NCBI GenBank assembly: GCA_009869945.1
Contig: WIXG01000043.1
Span: 1 to 64,000 of the forward strand
Length of the DNA: 64,000 nucleotides
Reading direction: 5' to 3'
Source of the DNA: Mesaphorura yosii
Taxonomy: Eukaryota; Arthropoda; Collembola; Poduromorpha; Tullbergiidae
Both the position numbers and the translations under genes were made by a program. The notes under the pieces are model-generated. The model was not told the DNA's origin. It saw only the letters and a program-made list of their open reading frames with translations, and did no database searches. Positions 1 to 11,547 of the stretch are shown here, piece by piece. Numbering within the stretch: position 1 is the first letter of the stretch; the number at the start of each line of letters is the position of its first letter.

Positions 1-18
1 CCCGTTAGTGGACCTGCA

Positions 19-50
19 CTGCTATCACCAATTCAAATTGGTAATAGCAG
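19..50. repeat. Imperfect inverted repeat (hairpin)
   Basis: Two 15-base arms, 19-33 (starts CTGCTATCACC) and 36-50 (ends GGTAATAGCAG), are reverse complements with one mismatch, around a 2-base centre. GTTAGT at 4-9 and ACTAAC at 51-56 extend the symmetry outside an asymmetric 9-base bulge. It could be a remnant of a mobile element or a chance hairpin. No coding role is visible. Confidence 0.6.
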
Positions 51-115
51 ACTAACTCTATTGCCCAGTACACAGAGTCAGTACACGACTATCGCGAAAT
101 TAGGGCCGCAGTGCC

Positions 116-190
116 ATGGGCCGCCAGTGTCGCGGGCCGTCAGTGTCGCGGGCCGTCAGTGTCGCGGGCCGTCAGTGTCGGGCCGACAGA
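116..190. repeat. Short tandem repeat, 16-bp unit
   Basis: The 16-base unit GTCGCGGGCCGTCAGT is repeated about three times in perfect phase, with degenerate flanking copies on both sides. It is far more GC-rich than its surroundings. It is a local minisatellite inside the presumed first intron of the left TRIM9-like gene. Confidence 0.75.
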
Positions 191-1030
191 GTCGTGTTAT
201 GGGCCAGGACTTCGGCTGCAGTGCAGTGCGCATTCAACGTATTCAGGTCCAGGTACTTAATCTAGTCTCTCATTGTGTCAATTCAAATAATAGTGCCTGC
301 AATGTTTTCAGATACTCTGGGCGCATTTCGTCGTCGTGATCGTGAGTGAATACGGAGAGACAGCTGGCGTTATCACCGATTAAAAGTACTTCTTTTCAAT
401 TAAATTGCAATTACACAATCGGACATGGGGTCACGATGAAGATAAACAAATTACGTTCGGACTTCCTTTGTTTAAGTCGAGTCCTGTTGCCTTTTGCCAG
501 TCATTCATTGGGATTGTTGCCGGCAATTAATTTAACCTGCAGAGCATGACCATTCGTCGCGGCTCCACTTATTTGTGTGTGGGAGAAGCAGAGCGCGGAT
601 TTCTGCAGTAATTGGTCTCTTTTCGAAAGGCGTGATCCAGCGATCGTGAATTGGGAGACAAGTCAATTAAGAAAAGCCATGGATTAGAATCAGAGCAACT
701 AAACACCGCATCACGCTCTAATCTCTGAGGTAAAAAGACAGCCTCCCTGTTAAAAATGATTGGGAAGTTTGGCTTTGAGGCAACCGGGCAGGATTGTATT
801 GATGGAATGAAATCCGTTATGCGCCAGTGTTAAGTGCAATAGAGAAACATTCGCCTTTGCCTTGCTGCCTACGTCTCGTGGAGATTATATTCGTGATAAT
901 TCTGGAGCAGCTGAAAATGTTTCTCATGAAGATGGAAAATGTCATGTTAAGCCAAGGCCAAGCCAAGATTATGTATGACGATACGATCTGTTTAAAAGAA
1001 GACAAGTTCTCAAGTCAAAGTTCAGTTTAC

Positions 1031-2074
1031 CTTTTGTGCCTTGCTCATGATCTGAATTGGTTGCACATCGTGGTCTGGATGCTTCCGATCGGGCTGCTGC
1101 AGGCACCCAGCACATACTGGGGTCTTGCAAGTGATGCAGTACATGTTCAGTTTTTCACTCATGTGATCGGGACAGCGATACTCAAATGGCCCAGCAGAAG
1201 CCTTTAGTTTCATTTGTGCTTTCCCTTGTTGTGGTGGGACCATTGCGTGCTTGGCGAGTGGGCCTCTCGCAGGATGGCAATTCTCACGGCATTTGTCGCA
1301 GTAAAATATTTCACACTGTTCGCACATTATCGTGGCGAGTTTTGGGTTCTTTTCGCAGAGCTGACATTTAATTCCTAGACTGCGTGCTTCAATGTACTTG
1401 TCCACTATGTTTTGGAGGAGACGGTACTTGGGAAGATTGTACGCTCCATTCTCATCAAAGTACACGATTTTGTGGCAAATTGGGCAGGACAAGGAGAAAG
1501 ATGTGGACTGAACGGGAGGAAAGAGAAGACCGTGCATATTTGGGATTGTTGAGTGGTGATAGCTCGTGCTAGCCGGTCGGGAATGTGGCCCGAAACCGAC
1601 GCTGCTGCCACAGTTGCTGATGACTGAACTGCTCCCATGAAGCCCACCGTTGCCGTTGCCGGTGCCATTGCTGTAAACTACGACTCCACTGTCACTTTCA
1701 CTGATAATAGACACCTTGTCTGACCCGTCCTCAGTACCAGACCCAGAAGACTCCGTACAGCTTCCAATCTCACTGCTGATGCTGCTGTCGCTGTGGTGGT
1801 GAGCTTGATGATGAACAGTGGCAGTGGTGACCACAATGTGTGGGGAATGTCCATGAAAATTTGTGTTCGAGACATGACTATGAATGTTGCTGTTGATACT
1901 CGGAGTAAGGTGACCGGAACTTCCGTTGCCGTTGCTAATTTGTCCCTCATCAGCGGAATGAATTGGATGCTGAATATGCACTGCACAGTTGAGACACAGG
2001 GAATGGTAGCAGGGTAGAAGGACCGGATTCGTGAAAAACTGCTTGCACAGTTGACACTTGAGTTCTTCCTCCAT
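1031..2074 (-). CDS. TRIM9-like E3 ubiquitin ligase, first coding exon (gene continues beyond left edge)
   Basis: The exon encodes 348 residues from ATG at 2074 to a splice donor AAG|GTAAAC at 1031/1030. The N-terminal RING half has C7, C10, C22, H24, C27 and C30. The RING is completed only at C197/C200 after a long Ser/His/Gly-rich insertion, as in TRIM9. Two B-boxes follow: the first starts CQLCEKNPK, the second contains CPDH. TRIM9-family proteins are RING E3 ligases that act in axon guidance and vesicle fusion. The exon ends in phase 0 after a Lys codon, exactly where exon 1 of the complete TRIM9 at 27.9 kb ends, so this is a paralogue with the same gene structure. Coiled-coil, FN3 and SPRY exons are not visible and should lie left of the window. 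The frame is intact and all zinc ligands are present, which argues against a pseudogene. A truncated duplicate cannot be excluded. Confidence 0.88.
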
Positions 2075-5000
2075 GTTTAATTAGTCAGTAATTTAAATCC
2101 CTTAAATCAGAGGTGAATGCAATCCAATGCAGTACTGACGCAGCCAATGAAACTGGTTCACTCTATTCAGAGGAGGAGAAATGAGACGAGACGCGATGCG
2201 AAACACAACTCGCAGGAGAAGCCGCTTCTGTCCAACAGACGTCTTTCTCTTACGGAAACTCAAAGCAGACTGATGAACAACTAGCTGCATGGAGTTGCTG
2301 GTTAACTGGTTACTCTTTCTCCACTCTTGCCTACAACTTTGTTACACCGCTCACGCCACGCACACGTTTCTCTGCACAAACGTGATGATGATCGTGATCA
2401 TGAATTGAACCCTGCGTGCACACGATTTAGGTACCAAGAACATCATACCTTACCCTGGTCCTGGATAAATCGGAGGTGTACTCTTGTTAATCAAGTTAAC
2501 AATCATACAGGAGCAAGCAATTCTGTGTAGATTGTCGCCTCATCTTGGAAATGATATTTCACAATTAGGTTTTATTGTGCCCCACGTCTGACAAAAAATA
2601 TCATGTTCACTAAGCTCCTGAATACGGCATTTGGGTGTGATGGCCATGGCTGGCCCCCAACCTCATTTAAATTAATATACTCCACTTGAACTCGACCCAA
2701 ACTGCTTGACATAAGATATAGTAAATACTACACATGGATTACAGTACGAGTGACCCATTTGCCATTTCCAACAATGCTAGTCTGTGATCATTGAATTTAA
2801 AATACCGGAATAACTCCATGATTCATGGTGACCGTTTGCGGATTGCGAATGGGCGCATGCGCAACTTCAACGCTGACGTGGCTCCAGGCACTTGACCAAA
2901 CCGTTATGATTATGATTATGGAGAAACACTTAACGTAATAGGAATCCGTAATTTATTGGACAAATCTTGGGCTTTGAAAATGGCCATCGTCACGGAGAGG
3001 CCATCAAAAGTTTTGCGACGAATATTGCAAAGTGCCAGACCTTAAGCCTCGTGGGCAAAAAACAAAGTGAAAGTAGGTTCTCTTTTATTCGCATAAGATT
3101 GGCACAGAACAGTCCTACAAAGACAGGCAGAGTACAAAGGCTGAGCTTTTATGTAAACATAGGAGATGAACAAAACACCAGCCAGCAGGACGGAGAACTT
3201 TAACGTTGTGGTCATCTCGACATAAATGGGACAAAAGTCAAAATGAAAAGTTTTCTGGACTCAGATGTCGGATCTCGAGATGAAAAAGAATCCAGTTTCA
3301 TGTTCTGTTTTATCCTTTCCATATTCCACAATTGCAATATCATAAACTATCCACTTTTGCAAATGCAAGCAACCAGCAGCCGGCGAAGGCGCCCGTAAAA
3401 GATTACATCGCATGTCGCTAGACAAAAGGCGACGCCAGAACTCCCACGCAGCCACGCCACGCGTTGACCTGATTTGATTTGCAATTCATTTTTATTGATT
3501 TCAATTCAATTTCGAACGAGTAAAGATTATGAATTCTCTTAGTTTGAAATATGAATGCTATAAACCTCGAATCGAAATGAAAATTCGTGGGAGATGATCG
3601 CATTTCCCTCGCTGCTCCGCGCTTCGATGAGAATGAAATAAGATTTTTGTCTCCGCGTCTCGGATTTCGTTCCAGCAGAATTCGTGTAAGTTCGCGATAA
3701 GATCGGAGAGAGCAGTAACAGATTGCATCACATTACTTGCGTATTGCAGTTGACATGTCAAGAAATCCAACAAGTAGAAGTCGACATGGTTGGTTTGGTT
3801 AGATTCATCTTACGCATGGCAGTGGCAATGGAAAATCTACGGATTCTATAAATAACTCTCACAGTTGCTGCGATAATAAAGCACGGCAACGACATACGGC
3901 AACAGGGCTTCGGGCTCCGGCCATTTCAAGTACATGGTATCATGATTAACTTTGGGATTTGAAGTACTCGGACCAGACGCAAGATAGGCGAGCGATGGAT
4001 GTGGAATCCGTGTATCCATGCAAGTAATGATTCATGGCACGCGTCCGCGTGCACGTCTTTGCATTGCCTCGGTTTCCACGCACTGCACTAAGAGACGAAA
4101 GAACAAGTGGATGTGATTGCAAGACGTGAGACGAATTTTTGAGGAGACTTGGGAAATTCATATTTCGTACTACTATTCGTGCAACTAATAAGGAGTGCAT
4201 GATGCAGTGCTACTTGACCATCAAAACTTTCTTTTACTTAAAATGTATCGTATTTTCATATTAATGGTAACCTGAGTTAATGGGACACGTGATAAACGGT
4301 CAAATTGGGAAAGTGACAAGTAATTGACTGGCACTTCTCAAAATAGGAAAATGAATACGTACTGCCGTTGGTCTTGACCTCTTGTGCAATTCCAATAGCA
4401 TGGTGGGATCTTAATATTTTCTAGCATTAAGATTCTCATACAACACACAGGTTCCCTTCGAAAAGATTTTACTGTCCGTAGCGCCAGGAAGTCTAGGTCT
4501 ACAACCGTCTCACACAAGGAAATAAAAACGTCTTAAATACAGACGATGAAGAATCCAACATGCGTGGAATATGCGCATCGCCTGCCAGGAAGCAGACGAA
4601 GAGAAAGATGAATTCATATTTCTAATTACTTCCACTAATTAAAAGGTTCTCGTTTTACATTGTGGCAACTTGTGGGGTTTCCTTCTTCTATACAAGTTAA
4701 GAGAGTTGTATTTCATGAGACAATAGTCCAGGCTTGGCAATGAAGCGAGCCGAAATTGTTTCGTATTGAGAAGATAGATAGCGGAGTTGCTGCTGTCAAA
4801 ATTGAAATGGCGGAATTCAGACCATTAATTCTTCAACGTCATACATTCAGCTCATCGAGTGTCCATTTGACAACTTGGAACTGAATTTGTCTCATACTTT
4901 CGATACAGCTAAAAACTGGCCGGTCCCCCGTTAGCTTCGACAGAAACCCAGCCATGCATTCATTAGCATTCACCTTGGCATTTCACGGGACAATTGTTTT

Positions 5001-5582
5001 CTCAGAACTGGGTAGGCCCAAGACGTCCTTTTTGTCTGGTTCTTATAAATATTTCTTCAAACTCGAAATAATAACAGAAGCAATCGCTGAATTAGAAATA
5101 GTTTTCAGTTGTGTCAATTTGCACATATTGTAATGCTATAAAAGCTGAATTGTTTACATTCCTGAGCTGTAATGAATTGTACAAAAGGAAGCCACGAAAC
5201 AAATAGGTATTGTCAAGATTGGTCAGAATGATGTCATAAATATGTACGTAAGATGAACGTGTTTTCTGCTCTAAACGAACTCTCAAAATGTAAGAAGGCC
5301 CACCCATGGAACTGACAGTAAATTATTATTTAAAGCACAAACTACGATGTAATGATTTAGACAGAAAATATTTGCTCCGATTAAGCTAACTATATGATTA
5401 TGCTGAAATTGCGTGTCCGTTACCTTCAATACGCAAAACAGCGTCATTATTTCCTCCGTCGTCAAATTCCGAGGACTTGGAAAGTTGGAAACGTCTGCGT
5501 GTATCTACTTTGGAGCCCCAATTATTTTTGGGGACATTGCCCCATTGAGATCTGAATTCCTCAGTCTTAAAGCCATTCGTTC
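2075..5582. other. Intergenic region between left TRIM9-like gene and receptor array
   Basis: About 3.5 kb lie between a minus-strand and a plus-strand gene, so the region must hold 5' flanks of both. I see only short open frames without recognisable domains, for example at 2967-3203 and 3946-4200. The first few hundred bases above 2074 are probably 5' UTR and promoter of the TRIM9-like gene. No clear TATA box, RNA gene or mobile element was recognised. Confidence 0.5.
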
Positions 5583-7028
5583 ATGGCGGACAGCCGAGCT
5601 AACGGCGAAGGCTGTAGCCAAAGCTTCATTATGATCAAAAGAAGAGGCAAAAGGATAGGCTTTTTTTTAAAGAAGTGTCGGATCGCCCTTCTCGCAATCT
5701 TCAAGGTACCAAGCATCCGTTCCTGGTGCGAGAATCTCATCTCGATTGGACGCGGACGCAGTGAAAGTTCCGTTGCGTTTCAGCGAAACATTACTAACGA
5801 CGAGGTCAAACAAACCCTCAAATTATTTTCGGTGGCATACCGTGTGCCATTCCTGTTCTCGTTTCCGATACGCTGGATCCAGCGTGGAAGTGTGGTGAGA
5901 ATTCAGCGCACAACTCACTTCCGCCTCTACGTCTTGTTCACACTCCTGTCGGTAGCCATCAAACTGGTGATGATTTATGCAATGGTTGACTACCTCATGC
6001 ACAACATTAGCAACACAAGAAAATACTTCAAAGAGTTGTTTCATGACGCTGTCTGGATCATGCTGTTTCTATTTACGGTTGTACTGCAATTGTACAATTT
6101 CCGAGCCTACAGAGGTTGGAAATACAGTATTGTACTGATTGTTCAACTCTGCAATAACCTCGGTGAGATAGGAAGGTTCCGTGTTAGGTTCCATGAAGTC
6201 CTTGTCATGTCTGCTGTCATTTCAGGTCTCAGACTCAAAGAAGCCAACACGTTGCTGAAAACGATGTCAATCCAATTGTTGCAAGGTATCTTCACACTCT
6301 GGATCGGTGAGTGTTTAATGGTGAGTAAAGGAGTTGTGTGGCAGACGTTCCGAAGTGATTATTTGATCGTCAACCTTGGTTTCACCATTGCGTGGTTTTG
6401 GCTTCTTGCATTTGACTTTTCATCTCACCTGCATCACACTCATTTCAGTGCCCTTCATGTTTTTATTACGTGGAAAGCTCTGGAAAGCTTTAAGTAAGTA
6501 GCAATTATCTGATTTGGACTCGAATGGATAAACGTATTAATTTTTGCTGTGTTGATAAGGAATGCCGTGGTCTCAAATGCCAAGATGGGGAGATCTGCTC
6601 AGTTGAAGTACAGGTACTACCAACTCCTGATGGATACTATGATAGAGCCCTTCATTCCAATCATGGCGGTCATATTTGGGTTTTGTATTGCACTGTGCAT
6701 TTTGACACTCACGGTGGCCATAAAATTCCACAATATGCTCGGTCCAATAACTACTCTGGGTTTCACTGTGATCGGTCCAACTTTAATTTTTCCAATGTAT
6801 TATGCCGTCATCTTTCACACAAGAACAAGAAACATATCACTCACAATATTCAAGAAGGTAGTACGTACGAAGTATGACAAGACTTTTGCACGCTCATGTC
6901 GGCCAATTCAATTCAATATTGGACATTTTTATTCAATCAAGTCCAGCACCTTTTTCCTAAATATTGTATCTTTCATCATTGGAAACACAGCCAACCTTTT
7001 GGTCATCTATGAAGAATTGTTCTCCTAA
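5583..7028 (+). CDS. 7TM receptor-like protein 1 (putative GR/OR-type chemoreceptor)
   Basis: Exons 5583-6162, 6226-6493 and 6560-7028 join to 438 aa. The introns are phase 1 (63 bp) and phase 2 (66 bp). There are about seven hydrophobic segments, near residues 113-137, 152-173, 208-225, 240-260, 310-335, 345-370 and 412-432. Family motifs are present: AYRVP with PIRW before segment 1, GECLM with VVWQTFRS in exon 2, and CRPIQFNIG followed by NTANLLV in the last segment. The length, the seven segments and a last segment preceded by a P-x5-G-x-F motif resemble insect gustatory and odorant receptors. The TYxxxxxQF signature is absent, so the label is a family-level inference. It is closest to the next gene. 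The frame stays open through intron 1. An AATAAA lies at 7169. The ATG is the first in frame; an upstream non-coding exon is possible. Confidence 0.72.
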
Positions 7029-7661
7029 AGAAAGACATGCGTATGATCCGCCACCGTGTTGACTTTCAGATGCGTTTATCTCTCCGATCTGCCAGTGTTC
7101 CAATTGGGAGGAAGGCTGGACAAATCGCAAATGTCCATTTCAGTATAATCATCAAATAATCCTTCGTTAATAAAGCAATGCCGTTTAACTGTAATAAAAC
7201 GGTTGAGGAACAATGCTAAAAAGGTTATTGACGTTTAATGAAACTATGCCAATGATGTCATGTCGCATTTCGTGCAGTGCGTTGGCGTTGAATTATGCTG
7301 ATTAAGAATTCAAAACACAAAATATTAAAGTGCTTGGATTTCTTTCCAGGGCTTTCACAATACGCGTCCATTTGTTCGTACTTTAGCTACTTATCGTGTA
7401 GTATATCTAAACAGAATGTTCATTAATTATTGGCGACTTACCCGTCTCGAATGACGACGCTCATTCCATGAGTGAGCACTACATTCTTTGCGTGGCCCTA
7501 GAGAAGCCACCTTGTCTCTACGTCTTCCTTTTTCTATCCCTGTGTAATAGTTGTAATATTCCCAGGCGTTCCATTTTGACTCTTTGTCTTGAACAAAAAT
7601 TGCTGCTTGGAGTTGAATTGTGTATTTTGCGTTAAAATTTGAGAACATTCGCGTCTTTAAA
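7029..7661. other. Intergenic spacer in receptor array
   Basis: It holds the 3' UTR of the upstream receptor (AATAAA at 7169-7174) and the 5' flank of the next. A minus-strand open frame at 7427-8017 is only antisense to the next gene's first exon. Nothing else recognised. Confidence 0.6.
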
Positions 7662-9092
7662 ATGAAAACAGTCCGGAAGCGGGTAGCGAATCTGTTGGAA
7701 GTCAGCCGTGGCAAGCCTACAGGTCCAGGAAACTCGTTGTTTAAACCCAAAACGGGCACATCCTCCTCAAGTATCTTGCCATCCTCCCTGAGAAACAAAG
7801 AGATGCTCAAGAAGAATGGCGAATCGTCAGCATTTAAGCAAACTGTGACAAACGACGGAGTCAAACAAACGCTGAAACTGCTTTCAGCTGCATATCGGGT
7901 ACCGCTCATGATGTCCGTCCCAATACGATGGGTACAACAAGGACCCAACATATTCATTAAGTGTACGAAGCATTTTCGTCTGTACATCCTTTTCACACTT
8001 CTTGCGGTGAGCGCCAAGGCATTAATGGTTTACAAGATGGTGGAATTTTTAACAAACAATATCAGCAACTCAAGAAAGTACGTCAGAGAACTGTTCCATG
8101 ACTGTCTGTGGATACAACTGTTCACATTCACATCGATCCTGCAGTTGTATAATTTCTATTCCTACAGAAGCTGGGAGTACGTCATTCAAATTTTGGTTCA
8201 GCTTTGCATTGACCTGGGTAAGTGATCACGCAGTCAGATAAGAGTTTCAAATCCCTAATTAAATTACTCACGATTGCGAATGTAGGCCAAACATTGAAGG
8301 AAGCTAATGCGCTCCTGAAGTTATCCAGGATCCAAATTATACAAGGTACTTTCATGTTGTGGTTGGGAGAATGTATAATGGTCAATAGTGGAGTAATGTG
8401 GCAGATGTTCCGGAGCGAATATTTACTAGGGAACATTGGCTTCGCTGTCGGTTGGCTTTGGTTGATTGCATTTGACATGACTTTTCTCCTGCACTACAGT
8501 CATATAGGCTGCTTCCATGTCATTGTTTGTTGGAAAGCTCTGGAAGAACTTCGCGGGTAAGCTCTGACTGTAACCACTTTCATATTCGGTTCCTAAAGTT
8601 AAATCCGTGCACACTTTACTTAGGGATCCTGCAAGTATCGAGCAAAAATACTTCAAGTCCGTTCAGGTGTTGTATCGGTATCATCAATTGTTAACGAATA
8701 TTGTGATGGATCCCGTCACTCCCATCATTGCCATCGTTTTCGGATTTCTAATTGCTTTGTGCACCATAATGTTTGCAATGGTCATAAAATTTCATCAGTT
8801 GATGGGCATCGTCATCAGCCTGGGTTTCGCGTTTATTGGAGGGACGTGGATTTTTGCTTTATTTTTTGGCATTATCTTCAGCACAAGAATAAGCAAAGCA
8901 TCCTCTTTGGTGTTTAGCAGCCACGCGAACAGCAAGCTTGACAAAATATTGGCACAATCCTGCCCTCCAATTCAGTTGAAGATTTGGGATTTCTGCTCAA
9001 TGTCGTCCAAAGTTTTGTTTATCAAAATATTGTCATTCATCATTGATAACGTAACAAACCTGCTAGTCTTGTACCAGGTATTAGTTTCGTAA
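7662..9092 (+). CDS. 7TM receptor-like protein 2 (putative GR/OR-type chemoreceptor)
   Basis: Exons 7662-8217, 8286-8556 and 8624-9092 join to 431 aa with phase-1 and phase-2 introns. I chose the ATG at 7662 because the frame upstream has no other ATG. It is the closest relative of the preceding gene; they share VKQTLKL, AYRVP, PIRW and the NNISN(S/T)RKY loop, so the pair arose by recent tandem duplication. Exon 2 carries GECIM and VMWQMFRS and ends in KALEEL. Exon 3 carries RYHQL, CPPIQLKIWDF and NVTNLLV. The usual Gly before the aromatic in the last motif is replaced by Trp (IWDF against IGDF). Seven hydrophobic segments are expected. The tentative role is chemosensory membrane receptor. 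AATAAA signals lie at 9249 and 9269. Confidence 0.72.
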
Positions 9093-9576
9093 GCTTACTT
9101 TGTGGTGTCCGTAAAAATATTTTACCTTTTTTTTCAATGTCTGTGTTGATAGTTTAGTTCAAATTATTCCTTTCCACCACTTATGGTAGGCAACTAAATG
9201 TCGTCGTGTTTACCAAAACTTTGTTAGTTCGTAAAATTTTAGTCTCATAATAAATTTAGTGATTATGCAATAAAAAAATCCTCCACTCAAATACCACTTT
9301 GAATATTAGATCAGTTCTTGAGAAATGCTCGCACCTAAACTGATGCGGTCGTCAAAGTTCGTGAAATATTACTTAAATTGGTATGTTGGGGAATTTTTCA
9401 AATGTCAAATCTTGACAAGGGCTTATTAAAGTTTGAATGAGAGTGCTCTAATCGTCAAAGGCAAGGCTGACACTGTAATTTAATAACCGGTGGACTGAAT
9501 GTACCAAAAGAGAAGGCGAGTGTGACTTGCCCGGGTGACAGAACAGCTCTGGCTTGCCTTAATCGTAGGTGAGAAA
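9093..9576. other. Intergenic spacer in receptor array
   Basis: AT-rich spacer with two AATAAA signals (9249-9254 and 9269-9274) that serve the upstream receptor. The remainder is 5' flank of the next gene. No other feature seen. Confidence 0.6.
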
Positions 9577-10937
9577 ATGGCAGTTCACATCAATTGCGAT
9601 CTGGTTGAAAATGTGCTTTGGTTTGCGGATCGGTGTATCAAGTTTACTCAAGGAATAGTACAGCGCTTGAAATCAATTAAGCAATCGATTCTTCAAGGAG
9701 GAATCGACACCACTTCGGTCATATTGGCAATACCTTTCCGTGTATCACAGTTTCCTCTGCTGTGGGCGTTTCCGTTACGATGGGTGGACGATGAGCCGGG
9801 TGGTCGGGTTGAGGTTTCAAATTCTAAACTCCGTTTTGGTAATATGTTTGTCGCCATCATCGGAAACTTGTTCATAGTTGACAAAATGTGGGAATTCTTG
9901 CTCCTGAATAGGAGCAATGCCGACTTCGTTCCCGGGCTGTTGCAATTGATAATATGGGCCATATATTCTCTGACCACAACTGCTTTACAATTATATGACT
10001 GCTCCAATCATGAAAAACGGCAGCATTTCATCAACTGCTTCGTGAAACTTGGAGCAGATTTTGGTCATTCTGGTGAGAATTCGTGCCTTTTGTCAATACA
10101 ATATTTTTTTATATTCTACGTTCATTTATCCAAGGTGGTAGTCTGAAGACGATTAACTTGGTCCTGGCACACATCTCAGTTTCTTTATTCACCGCCACTA
10201 TTGTTCTTTGGATCGGAATTCAAGTGGTCATCGAGAAACGCCTCCTGTGGCAAATGTTTTACTTTGAACACCTTCTCTGGAAGACGGCCTTCGCCATACT
10301 TCTATTTTGGATTCTGTTACGGAATGTCTGCACGCATGTTATTCACACTAGCTTGAACATGTTTCACTTACTCTTGCTCTTCAAGTCTCTGGAAGAATTC
10401 AGGTAAGTAGAATACGAAATTCAATAGAACGCATCAATATTTGAGCTATTTCGATCAGCTGATACTAGTATGTGCTTTATATTTAGCAGTGAAACGCAAG
10501 AAACTAATATGCGAGTGCAGTATCGAACATTTCAACTGTACGGGTCAATAGCTCGAGAAACGGTGGCTCCAACTCTCGCCGGTGCATTCGCGTACCTGTC
10601 ACTGTTGACCATATTTGGATTCGCTATCGTAATCTATTTTAGCGATAAGCTCAATTTATTAATTTTCATATGCTTCGGGCTTTTCAATACAGTAACTGTA
10701 ACGGGAATGGGCTTTTATGCTATGCTTGGCACAAAAGTTCGGGAAACATCATTGCGTGCATTGGCGAATATCGAAAGTTTGAAATCCGAAAAAGAATTTG
10801 TAAGATCATGCCGGCCAATTCAAGTGTATATTGGCGATTTCTTTCCAATTACCACATCTACCTTCTTCCTTGAGGTTATGGCTTTCATAGATTCTAACAT
10901 TGTTAATTTGCTGGTACTACTGAAAGATTTTAAGTAG
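9577..10937 (+). CDS. 7TM receptor-like protein 3 (most divergent member of the array)
   Basis: Exons 9577-10072, 10135-10402 and 10490-10937 join to 403 aa with the usual phase-1 and phase-2 introns. Exon 1 has IPFRVSQFP and FPLRW; exon 2 has LLWQMF and KSLEEF; exon 3 has SCRPIQVYIGDFFPI and NIVNLLVLL. In exon 2 the otherwise conserved G-E pair before the fourth segment reads G-I-Q, and FRS is replaced by FYF, so it may have diverged in function. The last domain is the best match in the array to the pre-TM7 region of insect odorant and gustatory receptors. Two splice choices are uncertain. The first donor could be at 10064 instead of 10073. The last acceptor is TAGCAG, allowing a start at 10487 or 10490. 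Both keep the frame. AATAAA at 10981. Confidence 0.68.
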
Positions 10938-11547
10938 GAATGCATGAATAATTGTTGAGTACTTGTCTACTAACTTTAATAATAAAAAAAACTCTCAAAT
11001 TCCTCCTCGCTGTAAGAAATGGAAATGGCTGTGGAATTTTTTAAGTTGAGTTCTCCAGGATTGAAACTAGTTTGTTTAAGAATGGTTCCAACCGCGCTTT
11101 GGTATCACGCAGTTGAGGTATGGTGGTCAATATTTGTATTCATCCCTTATGCCAATTAGGGCTTATTAGGAGAAGGAACTCTGTGGATAATATGCGAGAA
11201 GTGAAAGGTTGAATTATTCAGTGCCCATTGTCTTGCTTGCTATTACGTCGTCGGTTTCCGTCTTTTTCAATTGCTATGCTATTGCACCTCGTTCTTATTT
11301 GTTGACGTGCACGAGCTAGGCCCTGGCAAATTTGTAACCATTAATCATGAACTTCGAAATTGTCAATTGCAAAATTGCGATTTGTTGGATGGAATCTCTC
11401 TGACCAGAAAGTTGCCACAACGTCAAAACGAACATTTAATTCCTGCGTGCGTCAACTGAGCGAGTTTTACGAATAAGACTGACGTGACTTCATTGGGAAT
11501 CATTTTTTTTCTTCAGCTTGACGGTACCCTTATTGTTCCAGTACAAA
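10938..11547. other. Intergenic spacer in receptor array
   Basis: AATAAA at 10981-10986 ends the upstream receptor. The rest is unremarkable flanking sequence. A short open frame at 11271-11459 has no recognisable content. Confidence 0.6.

Larger units (their letters stand above)
1..1030. other. Start of first intron of the left TRIM9-like gene (minus strand)
   Basis: This stretch lies downstream, in minus-strand terms, of the splice donor that closes the TRIM9-like exon at 1031. No further TRIM9 exon (coiled coil, FN3 or SPRY) can be read in it on the minus strand. In the second TRIM9 gene the matching intron is about 11.5 kb, so absence of the next exon here is expected. Open frames in this stretch are short and unrecognisable. 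It holds a hairpin-forming inverted repeat and a short tandem repeat, listed separately. Confidence 0.6.

Noticed and set aside
19-56. Hairpin at the left end as a tRNA or other structured RNA
   Set aside because: It lacks a cloverleaf, anticodon arm or A/B box; it is a simple inverted repeat.
827-1207. 126-codon plus-strand open frame at the left end
   Set aside because: It overlaps the antisense of the TRIM9-like exon and shows no domain; it is a shadow frame.
7427-8017. 196-codon minus-strand open frame
   Set aside because: Antisense to exon 1 of receptor 2; hydrophobic content is a by-product of the opposite strand.
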